Assembly: GCA_016721905.1 (NCBI GenBank)
Contig: JADKHH010000001.1
Span: forward strand, 558,001-622,000
From: Candidatus Opimibacter skivensis
GTDB lineage: Bacteria > Bacteroidota > Bacteroidia > Chitinophagales > Saprospiraceae
Direction: 5' to 3'
Length of the DNA: 64,000 nucleotides
Position 1 is the first letter of the stretch, and every line of letters begins with the position of its first letter. Position numbers and translations under genes: made by a program. The notes beneath the pieces were generated by a model that saw only the letters and a program-made list of their open reading frames with translations, had not been told where the DNA came from and made no database searches. Positions 34,060 through 42,571 of this stretch are shown piece by piece.

Positions 34060-35109
34060 TTAGGGCGCGATCATCTTCCCTTTCATAACTTCAGATAAAG
34101 CTGATTTTATCTCCTCGCGTGTGATCTCTTTCGATCCAAGAAAATATCGTTGGCTATTCGTGACATACAAAATCACATCTTCATTCATGTTTTCTGAGCT
34201 CAATACTGAATTGATATTCATCGCATCAGTTTGTTTCTCCCTGAATGAAAAAAGGACAAGCGCTATCAAAACCACCGGAATGATGCCCAGGTATTTAAAT
34301 CTTGCCGCAAATCCAGATCTTTCTTGATTCATCATGAGTAATCGTTTTTTAAGTTGTGAATAGATCAATTGATTAGAGAGTATATTTTGTAATTGTCCTT
34401 GTTGCTGACCGACCAGCAATTCAGCATAATGCTCCCAGGGCGTATCCCTGATCACAGCTGCATCAGCTACAAACTCATGCACATCCCTGAGGGCCTTCCT
34501 GTATAGATAGATCACCGGACTTGGCCAGAAGAGGATACAGGCGACTTCCATAAAGAGGACATCCACGGTATGCCTGCCTTTGACATGCGCCAGCTCATGT
34601 GCCACGATTTCCTTGAGTTCGGTCTCATCAAATTGATGTTGATTCGGAAAGTAAATGGTTTTGAAAAAAGAGAATGGACTCTTCACTTTAGAGGAGAGCA
34701 CACATCGCTGACTATCGATCACAGTATGCTGCCCTGATCTTCTGATCCATTGAATTTCTTTGACTGCATTGAGGAGTCGAATGGCCAACACAGCAACACC
34801 CAGGAAATATATTCCTGAAATCAACTTGTCCCAGGGAAAGGGAGATTCTTGTGAGACAGTCATACCTGTTGAAAAGGTTTCTACATAAGAACCAACATAT
34901 ACATAGGGTGCTAAAAGTATACCCGGATCTGATTCACGTGAGTCAATGTAGATTTTGATCAGCGGCAGTGCTATACTTGTGGCAAGTGTTATCACCAGAT
35001 AGAAACGGTTCGTTTCAAACAGGGTCTCCTTTCGCAGGGTGATGTGATAAAACCCATAGAAAATAGCCAGGCAACATGTCACCTGGGCGAGGTATAGGAT
35101 CAGGCTCAT
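34060..35109 (-). CDS. M56 family (BlaR1-type) membrane metallopeptidase
   Basis: 349 residues with four hydrophobic segments (about 1-20, 37-55, 95-112 and 275-292). The zinc site HELAHVKGRH (about 171-180) is complete, followed by the Glu-bearing DVHEFVADAAV. BlaR1/MecR1 relatives sense a signal outside and cut a cytoplasmic BlaI repressor. Here the sensor tail is short, about 55 residues after the last membrane segment, and contains YFLGSKEITREEIKSALSEV, which recalls ExbD-like periplasmic segments rather than a penicillin-binding domain. So a beta-lactam signal is not supported. It overlaps the blaI-like gene by 4 bp. The frame continues open for 65 codons beyond its TAA stop, which is unexplained. 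Confidence 0.88.
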   Translation of the reverse strand: MSLILYLAQVTCCLAIFYGFYHITLRKETLFETNRFYLVITLATSIALPLIKIYIDSRESDPGILLAPYVYVGSYVETFSTGMTVSQESPFPWDKLISGIYFLGVAVLAIRLLNAVKEIQWIRRSGQHTVIDSQRCVLSSKVKSPFSFFKTIYFPNQHQFDETELKEIVAHELAHVKGRHTVDVLFMEVACILFWPSPVIYLYRKALRDVHEFVADAAVIRDTPWEHYAELLVGQQQGQLQNILSNQLIYSQLKKRLLMMNQERSGFAARFKYLGIIPVVLIALVLFSFREKQTDAMNINSVLSSENMNEDVILYVTNSQRYFLGSKEITREEIKSALSEVMKGKMIAP

Positions 35110-35474
35110 GATTTCTTCTTTAGTTCCTTGATCAGTTCCTGTAATTCCTCTATGGACGTTTCTTCCTTGGCTACCAGGAAAGACACCAACTGTGGTGTAG
35201 ATCCATTGAAGTACTCATTGATGAGGGATAGCACACTACCCTTGCTGTATTCCTCTTTGGAGATCAGTGGAAAATACTCGTAGGTCCTGCCATATGATTT
35301 GTGATCCACAAATCCCTTTCGCTCCAGAATGCGTACAATGGAAGAAACTGATGAATGAGGAGGCCGGGGCTCCTTCATCTCATCGATGATGTTGGATACA
35401 GTACATCGGCCAAACTGCCATATATACTGCATGATCTCCTCTTCGGCGCGGGTTAAACTCTTAATCTTGCTCAT
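35106..35474 (-). CDS. BlaI/MecI/CopY family transcriptional repressor
   Basis: 122 residues. The winged helix-turn-helix is LTRAEEEIMQYIWQFG, VSNIIDEM and SSVSSIVRILERKGFVDHKS, the family signature, followed by a C-terminal dimer domain (YSKGSVLSLINEYFNG...). Family members repress their own operon until cut by the partner M56 protease. The M56 gene overlaps this gene by 4 bp. A perfect dyad between the -33 and -7 boxes of the promoter is the likely operator. Confidence 0.93.
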   Translation of the reverse strand: MSKIKSLTRAEEEIMQYIWQFGRCTVSNIIDEMKEPRPPHSSVSSIVRILERKGFVDHKSYGRTYEYFPLISKEEYSKGSVLSLINEYFNGSTPQLVSFLVAKEETSIEELQELIKELKKKS

Positions 35475-35494
35475 TTGAATACGTTTATTGCATC

Positions 35495-35525
35495 CAAATA
35501 TATAACGTATTTATACGTTATGCAA
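35495..35525 (-). promoter_or_regulatory. Promoter and operator of the blaI-M56 operon
   Basis: Minus strand: TTG (35525-35523), 20 bases, TATATTTG (35502-35495). Between the two boxes is the perfect dyad ATAACGTA-N4-TACGTTAT (35502-35521). Outer TTGCAT/ATGCAA (35488-35493 and 35520-35525) form a second, wider dyad. Binding of a BlaI dimer here would block the polymerase. Operator role is inference from position and symmetry. Confidence 0.72.
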
Positions 35526-35593
35526 CTAATTCTTACATTTTAACTAAAATTTTCCCTTAAACTTGTCCTCGCTAAGCCTCTTAGAAATGCAAA

Positions 35594-35693
35594 TGCCGTT
35601 GCAGGGAGTTGCCCGCAACCAATGTAACACCGGGTCTATTAAGATTCTAAATTGGAATTCTCATGGATGCAGGAGCAAACTCCTGCAACGGCA
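35594..35693. repeat. 100-bp element with 19-bp imperfect terminal inverted repeats
   Basis: The left end TGCCGTTGCAGGGAGTTGC (35594-35612) and the right end GCAAACTCCTGCAACGGCA (35675-35693) are complementary except for a one-base slip. A hairpin TGCAGGAG-CAAA-CTCCTGCA (35668-35687) lies inside the right end. It resembles a small non-autonomous palindromic repeat. No target duplication could be made out. Confidence 0.5.
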
Positions 35694-35716
35694 ATCTGAT
35701 CAGGGCTCAACGCTCG

Positions 35717-35752
35717 AAAAGCCAATGCTTTGCCTTGCAAAACATTGGCTTT
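35717..35752 (-). terminator. Probable terminator of the acidic-protein gene
   Basis: AAAGCCAATG (35718-35727) pairs with CATTGGCTTT (35743-35752). On the minus strand the hairpin is followed by TTTTCG, a short T run. It is about 118 bases past the stop of the minus-strand gene at 35870. Confidence 0.5.
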
Positions 35753-35869
35753 ATAAGATATTGTCCAAATTCTTTAGGTTACCGGGAAACGCCTGTCAGG
35801 CGAAATCAAGACTGAAGAAAGCCTAATCTAAATTGAAATCCGGAATTGGTCAGGAAAAGCGTTACCCAC

Positions 35870-36265
35870 TTATTCCTCATCATCTCCACCCTCTTCTTCT
35901 TCGTCATCGGCTGGCTCCTCCTCATCATCGGAACCGGTATCGGTATCACCTTCCGTGATGGTGAGGTAATCCATATCCCCGTATTTCTCTTCGTACTCTT
36001 CTTTCACACTTTCCTTGAGCTCGCCGCTTTCATCATAATCATCATCATCTTCAATGATCTGACGGGCTTCGATCAGGGTCATGCGCACCAGGTAATACTT
36101 GTCGTCTGTTTCGAAAGGAAGTGCAGATACAAATTTGCCTTCGGCATTCTTGTACTGAATGAGATGCTTTGCGAATCCATAGGGATACATGAGCTTGATC
36201 TGCTCCTGGATATCCGGATCGAGCTTCTCATAATCCTTGACAATACGTGGTTTAGTAGTAGCCAT
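35870..36265 (-). CDS. Conserved hypothetical protein with acidic tail
   Basis: 131 residues, cytoplasmic. Residues 1-75 are a mixed-charge domain (KPRIVKDYEKLDPDIQEQIK, LMYPYGFAKHLIQYKN, ALPFETDDKYYLVRMT). From about residue 72 on it is almost pure Asp/Glu with a few Gly and Thr (EDDDDYDE..., final EEEEGGDDEE). I do not know the function. The acidic tail suggests binding to a basic partner or DNA mimicry, which is speculation. The protein-like N-terminus and a clean ATG support coding. Confidence 0.8.
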   Translation of the reverse strand: MATTKPRIVKDYEKLDPDIQEQIKLMYPYGFAKHLIQYKNAEGKFVSALPFETDDKYYLVRMTLIEARQIIEDDDDYDESGELKESVKEEYEEKYGDMDYLTITEGDTDTGSDDEEEPADDEEEEGGDDEE

Positions 36266-36454
36266 GCTTGAGTGTGTCTGTTAGCCTGAAAACATGAGAT
36301 ACCTGATGATCCTCTCCTGTTTCAGGGGGTAAATTGAAAAAATATTAATGACAAACAAAAGACTTTTATTTGAAATTACAGAAAGAATTTTTTTCTGAGT
36401 CTAAGTTAATCCTAGTTAACCGAAAAATCTCGATTTTTTTTCACTGCTTTACCA

Positions 36455-36492
36455 CAAAAAAACCGGAGTGAGACTTGATATCTCACTCCGGT
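36455..36492 (-). terminator. Rho-independent terminator of the Crp/Fnr-family gene
   Basis: ACCGGAGTGAGA (36462-36473) pairs with TCTCACTCCGGT (36481-36492), 12 bp around a 7-base loop. On the minus strand seven Ts follow. It lies 39 bases past the stop of the regulator gene. Confidence 0.88.
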
Positions 36493-36530
36493 CATTATAA
36501 CCAAACCTTTACAATTCAAACTTTAGAAAC

Positions 36531-37208
36531 CTATGCCAGCGCGGCCAGATCCCGGATTAAAATACTGCTCCGGGTAAAATAGATTTTATTTGTTTTACGC
36601 AGATCATTGAGCACTGCAGTTACCGTCTGCCGGCTTGTACCTGTGTAATTAGCAATATCCTGTTGGGTAAGGGAATGCTTCAGGAGTGTTTCCAACCCCA
36701 CTTGCCTTCCACATTGATTGGCATTCTCGATGATGAAGTCAATGATCCTGGCCCTTGCATCTTTAAAGATCAGGGACTCCAGTTGATTCTCTGTCTGGCG
36801 CAATTTGAGACCGATCAATGAAACAACGCCCATCGTCAACTGTGGATTTTTATCCATCATCTGCCTGAAGATATCCACGCGGATACGATAATACCCCGTT
36901 GCCGGTGATAACGCCATTGCGAAATTGTGGTGAACCTCGTTTTGGCCGATCAGTGCAAACTCGCCAAAAACCATTCGGGGATGGAGCACCTGCTTGATCA
37001 CCTCCCGGCCATCTTCATGGTGGGTACCGATCTTGATACTACCTTCGGAAAGGATGTAGAAATAATCAGCCACCTCCCCTTCTGTGTATATCAAGCCATG
37101 CTTAGGGGCCAGGTGAAATTCCATATGGAGTGCCAGCGTGGCCAATTCATCTTTTTCCAGTACACTGAAGAAAGGAATGCTGTCTAGTATTTCGTGTTTC
37201 ATAGCCAT
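36531..37208 (-). CDS. Crp/Fnr family transcriptional regulator
   Basis: 225 residues. An N-terminal cyclic-nucleotide-binding beta-roll (about 5-125: IYTEGEVADYFYILSEGSIK, MVFGEFALIG) is followed by a dimer helix and a winged helix-turn-helix (LTQQDIANYTGTSRQTVTAV, about 180-200). The position matching the cAMP-binding arginine of E. coli Crp (FGELAL-x8-RAA) is not conserved here (FGEFALIGQNEVHHNFAMA), and there is no Fnr-type cysteine set, so the ligand is unknown. A start two codons later (37202) is possible. It stands alone with its own terminator. Confidence 0.9.
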   Translation of the reverse strand: MAMKHEILDSIPFFSVLEKDELATLALHMEFHLAPKHGLIYTEGEVADYFYILSEGSIKIGTHHEDGREVIKQVLHPRMVFGEFALIGQNEVHHNFAMALSPATGYYRIRVDIFRQMMDKNPQLTMGVVSLIGLKLRQTENQLESLIFKDARARIIDFIIENANQCGRQVGLETLLKHSLTQQDIANYTGTSRQTVTAVLNDLRKTNKIYFTRSSILIRDLAALA

Positions 37209-37310
37209 TTTGCGGTCTTGAGCATAATAGGATAAAGTAATCTGTCAGGTAATAGACACAATTACATTCGCTCACCCCTACGTCTGGCAGAATAAAAATA
37301 GCCTGGGAGG

Positions 37311-38225
37311 CTAATCAGGCAAATCTGATGAAGATACATCCGGTGAAAAACCGGAGAAATTACCGTAACCACCCTCGATATTGTTGTAAATCGTGACCGG
37401 TTCAGCAAAAGGGTCCTGACGGACAATGAGTTGTCTGGCCAGTGAACTATGGTATTTATAATACTCCTGGGTTATGGTCCGCAATTCAACATAAACCTTT
37501 TTGAGGTCATGATTTCCAACTACCCAGTCAACAAAATGAAATGTCAATGGCTCACCGGGGCTGAGGTCCTCTTTATCGATGAGGATCCCAAAATCATAAT
37601 GGCGCAGGAATGGCTGGTCGTCGGACAGCTCAGGATCAACCAGGAATTTATTATTCAGGCTATCGTACTCATTATAAAAAACGAGATGGTAGTATTGATT
37701 TGATTCAAAATGCTCAATATCAAAAACAAGGGTATAGCGCACAATATTCTTAAACTCGTTTTTGGTTGACGGCTCGATACTGATATCAAGGATGTTTAGA
37801 TTCGAGATTGTGCTTGGACGGGGAATCCTGGTTGTTGCCCGAACACTCTCAAACCCTGGTGCAAAAGCAGAAATGGTATATGAGAAACCTTCCTTCAGGA
37901 AATCTTTGGGGAAGTTGAAAAAACTCTCTCCTCCCTCATTGGATAAGTCTAGCCGAATGGAGTAATCTGTTTCGAGTTCTGTCACTTCCACGTCAAGGTT
38001 AGCAGGGGTTACAAAAGTGCTTGAATCAGAAGGTGATTGTGACGCGTACACAAAAACTCTTGGTGTTTCCCATCCCAGTGTGTCTGTAGAGGTTAGATGG
38101 GAAATGATGGTCAACTTAGGGGCAAGGTTTTGCTCCGGGAATTCCAAGGTTGTCTCACAGCCTGATATGATGAGCATAGAGCTCAACACCAGGAGAATGA
38201 GATTTGTCGGTAGTTGTCCTTTCAC
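37311..38225 (-). CDS. DUF4249 family lipoprotein
   Basis: 304 residues. Lipoprotein signal with LIISGC (Cys23), then the DUF4249 pattern: LAPKLTIISHLTSTDTL, an Ig-like N-terminal half with VEVTELETDYSIRLDL, FLKEGFSYTISAFAPGFE, TTRIPRP, and a C-terminal half with ELRTITQEYYKYHSSLARQL and NNIEGGYGNFSGFS. DUF4249 genes usually sit next to TonB receptors; here the receptor gene is 64 bp upstream on the same strand. The lipoprotein is probably a surface or periplasmic partner in uptake. Substrate unknown. Confidence 0.9.
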   Translation of the reverse strand: MKGQLPTNLILLVLSSMLIISGCETTLEFPEQNLAPKLTIISHLTSTDTLGWETPRVFVYASQSPSDSSTFVTPANLDVEVTELETDYSIRLDLSNEGGESFFNFPKDFLKEGFSYTISAFAPGFESVRATTRIPRPSTISNLNILDISIEPSTKNEFKNIVRYTLVFDIEHFESNQYYHLVFYNEYDSLNNKFLVDPELSDDQPFLRHYDFGILIDKEDLSPGEPLTFHFVDWVVGNHDLKKVYVELRTITQEYYKYHSSLARQLIVRQDPFAEPVTIYNNIEGGYGNFSGFSPDVSSSDLPD

Positions 38226-38289
38226 TATTTAAAGATATGGTTTTTTCTCTTTAATGTTCAAAAATCCTTTGCACCTCATTTACCTGCCA

Positions 38290-40983
38290 TTAATGAAAGG
38301 AGAACCTGTAGCTAAAGGATGGAAAGAACCTGAACAAGGAAAACTGCCTGAATTCAAAGTCCTGACTGACCGGATCCTGCACCAGCGTGATATAAAAAGG
38401 GTTAACACGGCTGTAAACGTTATATAAATTGAGCGTAAGAGAGTGGTTGAAGTTTTCCTTATCACCAAGGAGATAATTTACGCTCGGATCAAGCCTGTGA
38501 TAGTACGGAAGTACAAAACCATTCCGTTCGCTGTAGTTAATCCCTATTTCAGGAAAGAAAGATCCAGGATTGAAAAATTTACTTTCCGCCAGGGTAATAC
38601 CAATCCCGGTGCCATATAGCCAGTTGGCTCCACAGGTCCACCTTGGACCGAGCTTAATCTGACCTGAAAAAGTGGAGGACCATCGACGGTCATACCGGTC
38701 AGGATATGGCAACCCATTGTTTATTTCATCAAATTGACGGTAAGATCTTGACCAGGTCGCATTCCATTTAAATTGAACCAGCTTGCCATCATAGAGGTAC
38801 TGTAACTCTACTCCTGAGGCCTCCCCGGTGCCTTCCGTAATCTTTGACTCCCAATTTGCTGCATCCACTATACTAGAGGGTACCAAACCTTCCTTAAGTA
38901 GGAAACTTGCCCCTTCCTGGTATGAAATAAGGCTTCTCATTGATTTCAAATAGGCGGACAACTCAAAAGATGAATATTTTCCTGCCTTCCATATTCCTGA
39001 CACTGCGTACTGATCTGACAAAGCAGGCGATACATTAGCTGTAGTGGGCACCCACAGGTCTGTCGGCAAGCCAATACTGCTTGAAGTGAGATTGTGGAGA
39101 TATTGGGCCATGCGACTATAACCTATGTTGAATGCAAGCTTAGGTGTGGGCATGTAATCCAGACTTAATCTCAGTTGAGGATCGAGGTAATAAACGCCCT
39201 GTACGAAGAACCCGGATAGATGCATCCCGGATGATAACCTGAACTTAGTGCTGATATCCCACTTGTCTTCGAAATAGACACCCGATTCAAGTGATTTAAC
39301 TTTAAAAGAAGAGAAGAATACATCATCCAACAATCCTTCTTCGATGAAGAAATCGCCGACCTTACTTTCTTCATTGATCGTAATTGATTTTGGCTGGAAT
39401 TTGTAGGAGATGGCATAGATGCCGGCCGAGAGCTGATGATCAGCAGAAGGACGAATGTCCAGTTCCAGTTTGACTGTAACATCTTCAATCCCTGATTTAA
39501 ATTCCTTTGCATCAAATCCAGAAAGTGTATTGATACCTGATCCGGGAAAGCTGTAATTAAATTCACTACGGTCTACTGATTGAAGCACAAATGAACTTCT
39601 TGAAACAATAAGGTTTGAAAAAATCTGATCATTGACAATATGGTTCCATCGCAATACTCCCGTCCTGTTAGTCCAGTTTAGTTCCTTATTGAATTCTTCA
39701 TGCGACACGATGCGGACACCAGAGTCCTCATCGACTTCATCCCGATCCGTGATGGTTTGATCTGCAAATCGGTCACTCCCCTGATATAAGCTCAGATAGA
39801 GTCTGTCACGCTGACCGATGATCCAGTTAATCTTACTGTTGAAATCGAAGTAATCAAGATCTGCTGATCCGCCAACGCCCTTCCTTGCTTTATAATCGCG
39901 GGTCAGATCTCTGATGAAAAGACCTGGGAGGAAAAACCTGCTGCTCACGAGGATCCCTACTTTGTCTTTTACTAAGGGTCCTTCGGCCATCATGCCGATT
40001 TCAGAGGTGGCGATGTTGCCTGAAAATCCCCATTCATGCATATTACCTTCTCTAAGTCTTACATCCATCACAGAGGAAAGACGACCACTGAAACGGCTTG
40101 GAAAATTGGCTTTATAAATGGATGCCTGCTGAAGTGCCTGGTAATTAAAGACGGATACGATTCCAAGGAGATGATTAGGATGGTACACGGGGACCCCATC
40201 CATCAGGATGAGGTTCTGATCATTTCCCCCTCCCCTGACATGTATGCCACCGATTCCATCCGTCCCAGTATGCACACCAGGGATAAAATCTGCAGCACGG
40301 TATAGGTCACTTGATCCTCCGAGATGGATATTATTTTGCAGCTCATATAGTGTTATCCTCTCTGCCGGGGGTACAATGGCCTGCCCTCTGCCTGTCTCAT
40401 TCGCATTCACGATGATCTCCGGGAGCAAACCACTCTGCCTGAGTCGAAGATGGATAATGGCATTGCCATCCAAATTGAATTTCCTGGTGCGTGTTGCATA
40501 TCCAAGATATCCGGATAAAATCTGAACTGGTCCTGCTTCAAGATTTAGATTATAATAGCCGTAATTATTAGTGACCGTGCCTTTATTGGAAATAGCATCA
40601 AACACATATGCTGATATCAGAGGCTCTCCGGAGATAGAGTCCATCACCACACCGCTGATGGTATACCGTACCGGTGGTGGTGGAGTCTCATAAAGGACAA
40701 TTTGCTGATCTATATATCTGAAACTGACCTCGCTGCCCTCCAGTACTTTCTGCAGGATTTCTTCAACAGAAACGCCCTTCATTTCAAGTGTGATCGGTTG
40801 CAGCCTTTCAATCACGTTATCGCTGAAAATGATATTGACACCACTTTGCAAACTGAGGTCCATAAAAAAATCAGATGGATCCCTTGCATAAGCCTTCACG
40901 ACCAGATTCTGAGCCTGACCATGGAGTTGCCCCGCGAGGGCAAACATGGAAACTAATCCGATCAATAGCCTGAACCTGAGCAT
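38290..40983 (-). CDS. TonB-dependent outer-membrane receptor with STN and carboxypeptidase-like domains
   Basis: 897 residues with a signal peptide (MLRFRLLIGLVSMFALAGQLHG style N-terminus). An STN domain (about 30-105: LSLQSGVNIIFSDNVIERL, VEEILQKVLEGSEVSFRY) is followed by a carboxypeptidase-regulatory-like domain (YTISGVVMDSISGEPLISAY), a plug domain (ADFIPGVHTGTDGIGGIHVR, GGGNDQNLILMDGVPVYHPN) and a long beta-barrel ending in an aromatic residue (SYRFSFH). An STN domain can serve surface signalling to a FecR protein, but no sigma/anti-sigma pair is adjacent; the one at 1-1213 is far away. It pairs with the DUF4249 lipoprotein gene downstream. Confidence 0.93.
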   Translation of the reverse strand: MLRFRLLIGLVSMFALAGQLHGQAQNLVVKAYARDPSDFFMDLSLQSGVNIIFSDNVIERLQPITLEMKGVSVEEILQKVLEGSEVSFRYIDQQIVLYETPPPPVRYTISGVVMDSISGEPLISAYVFDAISNKGTVTNNYGYYNLNLEAGPVQILSGYLGYATRTRKFNLDGNAIIHLRLRQSGLLPEIIVNANETGRGQAIVPPAERITLYELQNNIHLGGSSDLYRAADFIPGVHTGTDGIGGIHVRGGGNDQNLILMDGVPVYHPNHLLGIVSVFNYQALQQASIYKANFPSRFSGRLSSVMDVRLREGNMHEWGFSGNIATSEIGMMAEGPLVKDKVGILVSSRFFLPGLFIRDLTRDYKARKGVGGSADLDYFDFNSKINWIIGQRDRLYLSLYQGSDRFADQTITDRDEVDEDSGVRIVSHEEFNKELNWTNRTGVLRWNHIVNDQIFSNLIVSRSSFVLQSVDRSEFNYSFPGSGINTLSGFDAKEFKSGIEDVTVKLELDIRPSADHQLSAGIYAISYKFQPKSITINEESKVGDFFIEEGLLDDVFFSSFKVKSLESGVYFEDKWDISTKFRLSSGMHLSGFFVQGVYYLDPQLRLSLDYMPTPKLAFNIGYSRMAQYLHNLTSSSIGLPTDLWVPTTANVSPALSDQYAVSGIWKAGKYSSFELSAYLKSMRSLISYQEGASFLLKEGLVPSSIVDAANWESKITEGTGEASGVELQYLYDGKLVQFKWNATWSRSYRQFDEINNGLPYPDRYDRRWSSTFSGQIKLGPRWTCGANWLYGTGIGITLAESKFFNPGSFFPEIGINYSERNGFVLPYYHRLDPSVNYLLGDKENFNHSLTLNLYNVYSRVNPFYITLVQDPVSQDFEFRQFSLFRFFPSFSYRFSFH

Positions 40984-41063
40984 TTAGGTGTTTTGTTAAA
41001 AACGATTAAAGCCGGGTAATATGCTTCCTGTAAATAAGAATTACTAAAAATAAGGAGAATAAT

Positions 41064-42488
41064 CTATTTTAGACGGGGTTCCAACCCGTGCCGCCTCCCT
41101 TCCTGGAGCATAAATTGATAAGCCTGATCATAATCACTTTCCAGATCGCCGTCCAGGATTGCCTCCCGAATAGCTTCCTTGATCTCTCCTACTAGCCTGG
41201 AAGGGCCAATCCCAAATGTTTTCATGATCAGCTCACCAGTGATGGGAGGTTGCCAGTTGCGCAGGTGATCCTGGTCTTCCACATCCTTTAACCTTGATAT
41301 GACTACCTCGTAATTTTTAAGATATCTGGCAACCCGGTCAGGATTTTTGGAGGTGATATCCGATTTGCAGAGGGTCATCAGGTCATCGAGGTCTACACCG
41401 GCATCAAATAATAGCCTTCGGATAGCTGAATCAGAGATTTCTTCCTGAACCAGCGCAATAGGCCGGAGATGCAGCCTTACTAGTTTCTGGACATACTTCA
41501 TCTTTTCATCCATTGGTAATTTCAACCTACGGAATATCCTTGCGACCATTCCGGCGCCTACTACTTCATGTCCATGAAATGTCCACCCATGTCCCGGTTC
41601 GAAACGCTTGGTTACAGGCTTAGCAATGTCGTGGAGTATGGCACTCCATCTGAGCCATAGATCATACGTGTTCTCAGATATGTTATCCAACACCTGCAAG
41701 GTGTGGTAAAAATTATCCTTATGTCCATAGCCTGCTTGTTGCTCTACTCCTTTCATCGCATCTAGCTCTGGAAGGATTATTTTCAGCAATCCAGTCTTAT
41801 CCAGCAAAAGGAACCCAGTGGAAGGAACGGGCGATAAAATGATTTTGTTGAGTTCATAGGAGATACGCTCCATCGACACTATCGTGATACGTTCCCGCAT
41901 GGAAGTAATAGCATCAAGTGTAACCTGATCAATACGAAAAGAAAGCTGGCTTGCAAATCTGATAGCCCGCATCATTCTCAGCGGATCATCAGAAAATGTC
42001 TGATGCGGATCGAGGGGAGTGATGATGAGTCCGTCCCGAAGGTCATCAAGTCCATTGAACGGATCGATAATGGTATAGATGCCATCTCCCTGCAACTTAG
42101 CTGCGAGGGCATTGATGGTAAAGTCTCTTCGCAACTGATCATCCTCCAGCGTGCCAGCTTCCACATCAGGTTTCCGGCTGTCGGTGTTGTAGGATTCTTT
42201 CCTTGCTCCGACAAATTCGAGCTCCAGATCTTTGTATCTGATCATGGCCGTACCAAACGTCTTAAAGACAGATAGATCAGAAGCGGCGGCCCCAAGACGG
42301 CGGCTCACTTCTTCTGCTAATGCAGGACCATCACCAACGGTGACGAAATCTAAATCCTTACATGGTATACCCAGGATACGATCCCGGACAAAGCCACCTA
42401 CCACATAGACATCCTGTTGTAAATAGTCAGCAGCTGTATGTATGACTTCAAAAAGCTCTCTCTCTTGGTTTGTGATATCTAATTTCAT
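41064..42488 (-). CDS. CCA tRNA nucleotidyltransferase / poly(A) polymerase family with HD domain
   Basis: 474 residues. Nucleotidyltransferase motif VYVVGGFVRDRILGIPCKDLDFVTVG (first 20 of interest VYVVGGFVRDRILG; catalytic Asp pair in DLDF). The RRDFTINALAAKL block and RMMRAIRFASQL identify class II CCA-adding enzymes. The C-terminal half has an HD metal site: LHDIAKPVTKR and HGHEVVGA. It adds or repairs the 3' CCA of tRNAs in the cytoplasm, needed here because tRNA-His and tRNA-Leu genes do not encode CCA. Same strand as dusB, 83 bp downstream of it. Confidence 0.92.
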   Translation of the reverse strand: MKLDITNQERELFEVIHTAADYLQQDVYVVGGFVRDRILGIPCKDLDFVTVGDGPALAEEVSRRLGAAASDLSVFKTFGTAMIRYKDLELEFVGARKESYNTDSRKPDVEAGTLEDDQLRRDFTINALAAKLQGDGIYTIIDPFNGLDDLRDGLIITPLDPHQTFSDDPLRMMRAIRFASQLSFRIDQVTLDAITSMRERITIVSMERISYELNKIILSPVPSTGFLLLDKTGLLKIILPELDAMKGVEQQAGYGHKDNFYHTLQVLDNISENTYDLWLRWSAILHDIAKPVTKRFEPGHGWTFHGHEVVGAGMVARIFRRLKLPMDEKMKYVQKLVRLHLRPIALVQEEISDSAIRRLLFDAGVDLDDLMTLCKSDITSKNPDRVARYLKNYEVVISRLKDVEDQDHLRNWQPPITGELIMKTFGIGPSRLVGEIKEAIREAILDGDLESDYDQAYQFMLQEGRRHGLEPRLK

Positions 42489-42571
42489 TGGAATGGGAAG
42501 AAAGACTTTTCACTGTTAGCTTAAAATAGATTGGTGTGGGATGAAACGCATTTGAAGAGTGGCACTGCTGA

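Larger units (their letters stand above)
35526..35869. other. Gene-free region with repeat-like hairpins
   Basis: 344 bases between the blaI promoter and the acidic protein gene. It holds the 100-bp inverted-repeat element (35594-35693), the hairpin 35717-35752 and a small CGCCTG-T-CAGGCG hairpin near 35790. No open frame with protein-like sequence was seen. Confidence 0.55.

Noticed and set aside
34060..35474. Beta-lactam resistance operon
   Set aside because: BlaI and M56 proteins are present but there is no beta-lactamase gene and no penicillin-binding sensor domain on the M56 protein.
38290..40983. Receptor partner for the FecI/FecR pair at 1-1213
   Set aside because: The STN domain would allow it, but the genes are 37 kb apart and the more likely partner lies just beyond the left edge.
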